Assembly (NCBI GenBank): GCA_012839145.1
Contig: DUNY01000010.1
Span: 1-7,342, forward strand
Reading direction: 5' to 3'
DNA from: Thermoanaerobacterales bacterium
GTDB taxonomy: Bacteria > Bacillota > Thermosediminibacteria > Thermosediminibacterales > Tepidanaerobacteraceae
Length of the DNA: 7,342 nucleotides
The position numbers and the translations under genes are program-made. Under the pieces are notes generated by a model that saw only the letters and a list, made by a program, of their open reading frames with translations, was not told the origin of the DNA and ran no database searches. Shown in pieces: positions 6,145 through 7,342 of the stretch (position 1 is the stretch's first letter; each line of letters begins with the position of its first letter).

Positions 6145-6397
6145 ATGGAAAGTTACTCCGGTGAAGACAACGGTATAACTAAAAAGGAGATGCTCGCCTC
6201 ATCTTCACCTCAAAATTTCCATGGGGCGTCCACATCACGATAAATGAAAGCATTTAGTCATTGCTATGAATACGATTGTTCTGAACAGAACTGGTCATTA
6301 TGAGCGAAGTTGAAGAATCTTAGCCTTTAGATACTTCAGGCAAGCCTTCAGGATGACTACGAAGCAGGGTTTCCATAGCAATTACATCTTCACCGGA
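6145..6397. repeat. Palindrome-rich region of about 250 bp without a convincing gene
   Basis: Several inverted pairs nest here. TCCGGTGAAGA (6157-6167) matches the complement of 6387-6397 over 11 bp. ATTGCTATG (6260-6268) matches 6374-6382. ATGGAAA..GGTGAAGA (6145-6167) faces TCTTCACC..TTTCCAT (6202-6222). GTTCTG/CAGAAC (6278-6291) is a compact palindrome. The direct repeat CATCTTCACC occurs at 6200 and 6385. I see no transposase, no target duplication and no tRNA. Bases 6398-6493 are AT-rich and hold nothing I can name. A small non-autonomous (MITE-like) element or decayed repeat is the best guess. Confidence 0.5.
6294..6357. repeat. Degenerate copy of a palindromic repeat widespread in bacteria
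   Basis: The left arm reads GTCATTATGAGCGAAG then GAAGAATCT. The right arm, read from the other strand, begins GTCATCCTGAAGG and ends near GAAGTATCT. I recall a repeat starting GTCATTCTGAGCGAAG and ending GAAGAATCT in many unrelated genomes; this copy differs from it at only a few bases in the left arm, while the right arm has diverged further. Confidence 0.6.
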
Positions 6398-6487
6398 ATC
6401 AAATTCAAGTATGTTATATAAATATATGTTGTTCTGTGCTTAAAAATGAATATAGCATTTCATTAAAACAATAAAGAGCAAAAGCCC

Positions 6488-6510
6488 CATATTAAAAGCC
6501 TCCCGGAAGC
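6488..6510 (-). terminator. Probable terminator of the 117-aa gene
   Basis: On the minus strand GCTTC (6510-6506) pairs with GAGGC (6502-6498, one G-T) around a 3-nt loop, followed by TTTTAATAT. The stem is short, so readthrough toward the 122-aa gene is possible. Confidence 0.45.
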
Positions 6511-6516
6511 GCTGGA

Positions 6517-6870
6517 TTATTTTTTATTTTTATTTTCAGCCAGTAGATTTAATAGGTTCTCCACATCCAGGGACTGCTTATCGGAAACCTGTTCATATTC
6601 ATCTATTTCATCAGACTGTGTATCCGAAACCTGTTCGTATTCATCCACATTTATTACATGATTATTTTTTTTAGCCTGGATTGACTCATGTACCATAGTT
6701 AAAAGGGTATTTAAGGCATCGAAATTTATCTTTTGATCTGATTGTACCGGTCGAAACACATTTACAGTGGTTAGCATTAAATCTAACAACTCTTGACTTT
6801 TTCCACTCATGAAAGGCCGTATGGCTTTTAAAAGCTGTAGATCATTGTCCGATACTGAAAAGGTCTTCAC
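6517..6870 (-). CDS. Hypothetical 117-aa acidic helical protein with 14-residue tandem repeat
   Basis: Family unknown to me. AGGAGG (6878-6883) is 7 nt from GTG 6870 but only 1 nt from ATG 6876, so GTG is preferred. The ATG would give 119 aa and a 4-nt ATGA overlap with the upstream gene, so coupled initiation there remains possible. The N-terminal 65 residues are helical (NDLQLLKAIRPFMSGKSQELLDLMLTTVNVF, then FDALNTLLTMVHESIQ). Residues 76-100 contain DEYEQVSDTQSDEI followed by DEYEQVSDKQS, and the protein ends in a short Leu-rich helix (VENLLNLLAENK). There is no signal peptide or membrane span. It shares a transcript with the 59-aa membrane protein; a cytosolic or coat-side partner of that protein is a reasonable inference. 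Confidence 0.78.
   Translation of the reverse strand: MKTFSVSDNDLQLLKAIRPFMSGKSQELLDLMLTTVNVFRPVQSDQKINFDALNTLLTMVHESIQAKKNNHVINVDEYEQVSDTQSDEIDEYEQVSDKQSLDVENLLNLLAENKNKK
6574..6645 (-). repeat. In-gene direct repeat with 42-bp period
   Basis: Bases 6574-6603 and 6616-6645 match at 26 of 30 positions, exactly 42 bp apart, which gives the 14-residue DEYEQVSD repeat. Confidence 0.8.
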
Positions 6871-6872
6871 CT

Positions 6873-7052
6873 TCATACCTCCTCTTGTTTTGTTAAAAGG
6901 TTTTTTATGTTTTTTATTATGCGGTTTACTCCGCCAAAGGAATTTATTAGCAGAATAAGTATTAGAAAAAGAGTGTATGGATTCGGCTGGGGTTTAGGAT
7001 TGCTGCCAGGACTATCAGCACTGGTGTTTTGGCTCAAATTTATAGACATCAT
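6873..7052 (-). CDS. 59-aa single-span membrane protein, small gene upstream of the 117-aa gene
   Basis: Minus-strand ATG codons at 7052 and 7049 follow an in-frame TAA. The product has a polar Ser/Asn/Pro-rich head (SADSPGSNPKPQPNP, residues 11-25), one hydrophobic stretch (YTLFLILILLI, about 26-36) and a basic amphipathic tail (NRIIKNIKNLLTKQEEV). The LFLILILL core is the same string found in the three 31-aa peptides, though the rest is unrelated. The last codons (GAG GAG GTA) are also the ribosome binding site of the 117-aa gene, and the stop overlaps its possible ATG, so the two are tightly linked. The run of nine G at 7060-7068 stands where the ribosome binding site belongs. A promoter-like CATATAATA lies further upstream. 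Function unknown; a spore membrane location is inference. Confidence 0.72.
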   Translation of the reverse strand: MMSINLSQNTSADSPGSNPKPQPNPYTLFLILILLINSFGGVNRIIKNIKNLLTKQEEV

Positions 7053-7059
7053 TTAATTT

Positions 7060-7068
7060 CCCCCCCCC
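7060..7068 (-). promoter_or_regulatory. G9 homopolymer acting as ribosome binding site
   Basis: Nine consecutive G on the minus strand end 7 nt before ATG 7052. G-runs can pair with the CCUCC of 16S rRNA through G-C and G-U pairs. No other Shine-Dalgarno-like sequence is present. Confidence 0.6.
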
Positions 7069-7085
7069 AAAAGTTTTCTCTAAAT

Positions 7086-7114
7086 TATTATATGAACAGA
7101 GGATGCAAAAAGGT
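7086..7114 (-). promoter_or_regulatory. Mother-cell-type promoter candidate for the minus-strand pair
   Basis: On the minus strand CATATAATA (7094-7086) fits the sigma-K -10 CATAnnnTA, and CATATAAT is one base from the sigma-E -10. AC lies at 7114-7113, 18 nt upstream, one more than in P1-P3. The start would be near 7079, giving a leader of about 27 nt. Confidence 0.42.
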
Positions 7115-7118
7115 ACCG

Positions 7119-7147
7119 GAATAAGCTTTTGAAAAATAAGCAAACTA
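7119..7147 (+). promoter_or_regulatory. Sigma-G/F-like promoter of the cortex hydrolase gene
   Basis: GAATA (7119-7123), 17 nt, then CAAACTA (7141-7147). This fits the forespore pattern GHATR-N17/18-CATWHTA with one mismatch in the -10. B. subtilis sleB is transcribed by sigma-G, which agrees. The site is 18 nt before the AAAGGGTG ribosome binding site. Confidence 0.48.
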
Positions 7148-7177
7148 AGGATAGTAATATAAAAAAAGGGTGATTTC

Positions 7178-7342
7178 ATGTTTAAAAACAAGAAAACAAT
7201 TATTGTAACAGTTATTATTTTGGTTATAGTTTCAACAGGATTTTTCATCATACGCCATAAGGCTCAGGCAAAAACAAGACATTATGCGATTTCATCCTGG
7301 GAAGGTGATCACACTCTATTGGCACGCTTAGTAGCGGGTGAA
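7178..7342 (+). CDS. Membrane-anchored SleB-type spore cortex-lytic hydrolase, 3' truncated by window edge
   Basis: Fifty-five residues are visible. ATG 7178 follows AAAGGGTG (7165-7172) by 5 nt. A basic start (MFKNKK) and a hydrophobic helix (TIIVTVIILVIVSTGFFII) form a signal anchor or signal peptide, with AQAK a possible cleavage point. The last visible stretch, SWEGDHTLLARLVAGE, matches the opening of the Hydrolase_2 domain of SleB/CwlJ proteins, which usually continues with ARGEPY; the final Glu is probably part of the conserved GEARGE catalytic motif. The anchor is joined almost directly to the domain, so there is no room for the N-terminal peptidoglycan-binding repeats of full-length SleB. 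The enzyme would cut muramic-lactam cortex at germination. Assignment rests on this short stretch. Confidence 0.75.
   Translation, partial: MFKNKKTIIVTVIILVIVSTGFFIIRHKAQAKTRHYAISSWEGDHTLLARLVAGE

Noticed and set aside
6320..6439. Minus-strand open frame reading GEDVIAMETLLRSHPEGL
   Set aside because: It reads like protein, but it has no start codon with a ribosome binding site and runs through the palindromic repeat. A decayed fragment is possible but not supported.
6517..6876. ATG 6876 as the main start of the 117-aa gene
   Set aside because: The AGGAGG is only 1 nt away. GTG 6870 has the normal 7-nt spacer, although coupled initiation at the ATG cannot be excluded.
6919..7056. Plus-strand 45-codon frame starting MRFTPPKEF
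   Set aside because: It has no ribosome binding site and is antisense to the 59-aa gene, which has better start signals, gene coupling and a membrane span.
7015..7251. Minus-strand 78-codon frame with hydrophobic segments
   Set aside because: It is antisense to the start of the SleB-like gene, spans the promoters and the G9 run, and has no ribosome binding site. The hydrophobic look comes from the opposite strand's signal anchor.

Overview
The window comes from a low-GC, endospore-forming Firmicute, most likely a clostridial lineage such as Thermoanaerobacterales or Thermosediminibacterales. The genus is a guess. The evidence is strong AGGAGG ribosome binding sites, frequent TTG/GTG starts, a SpoIVFB-type protease, sporulation-type promoters and the start of a SleB-type cortex hydrolase.

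Left half (1-5020, + strand): a compact operon-like run. It begins with the 3' part of a site-2 protease of the SpoIVFB type. Next are the paired TIGR03960 radical SAM protein and TIGR03936/DUF2344 protein, which overlap by 11 nt. Last is an RNase E/G with an N-terminal S1-like region and a C-terminal TRAM-like domain. A strong intrinsic terminator overlaps the rng stop codon. The radical SAM gene carries an in-frame segment of about 45-50 codons, built of nested inverted repeats, in a place where I recall relatives having none. In many clostridia rplU-prp-rpmA follow rng; here the cluster ends.

Right half (5021-7342): a set of very small genes that looks devoted to sporulation. Three paralogous 31-residue membrane peptides share an identical 20-residue C-terminus. 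They sit behind promoter-like sites of the form AACC-N16-(C/T)ATATAnTTA, which resemble sigma-K promoters. A bidirectional terminator separates them from a convergent minus-strand group: a 122-aa protein, a 117-aa protein with a 14-residue tandem repeat, and a 59-aa single-span membrane protein whose ribosome binding site is a run of nine G. Between the 122-aa and 117-aa genes lies about 400 bp without a convincing gene, filled with nested palindromes that include a degenerate copy of a repeat seen in many bacteria.

The far right end starts a gene, on the opposite strand from the 59-aa gene, for a membrane-anchored SleB-like cortex hydrolase, preceded by a sigma-G-like promoter. Its promoter and the mother-cell-like promoter of the minus-strand group lie almost back to back.

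Taken together, a SpoIVFB-type protease (in Bacillus it activates pro-sigma-K) lies beside several sigma-K-like promoters driving tiny membrane proteins. My inference is that the right half is a spore-membrane or spore-envelope module, with parts expressed in the mother cell and parts in the forespore. The individual functions of the small proteins are unknown to me.
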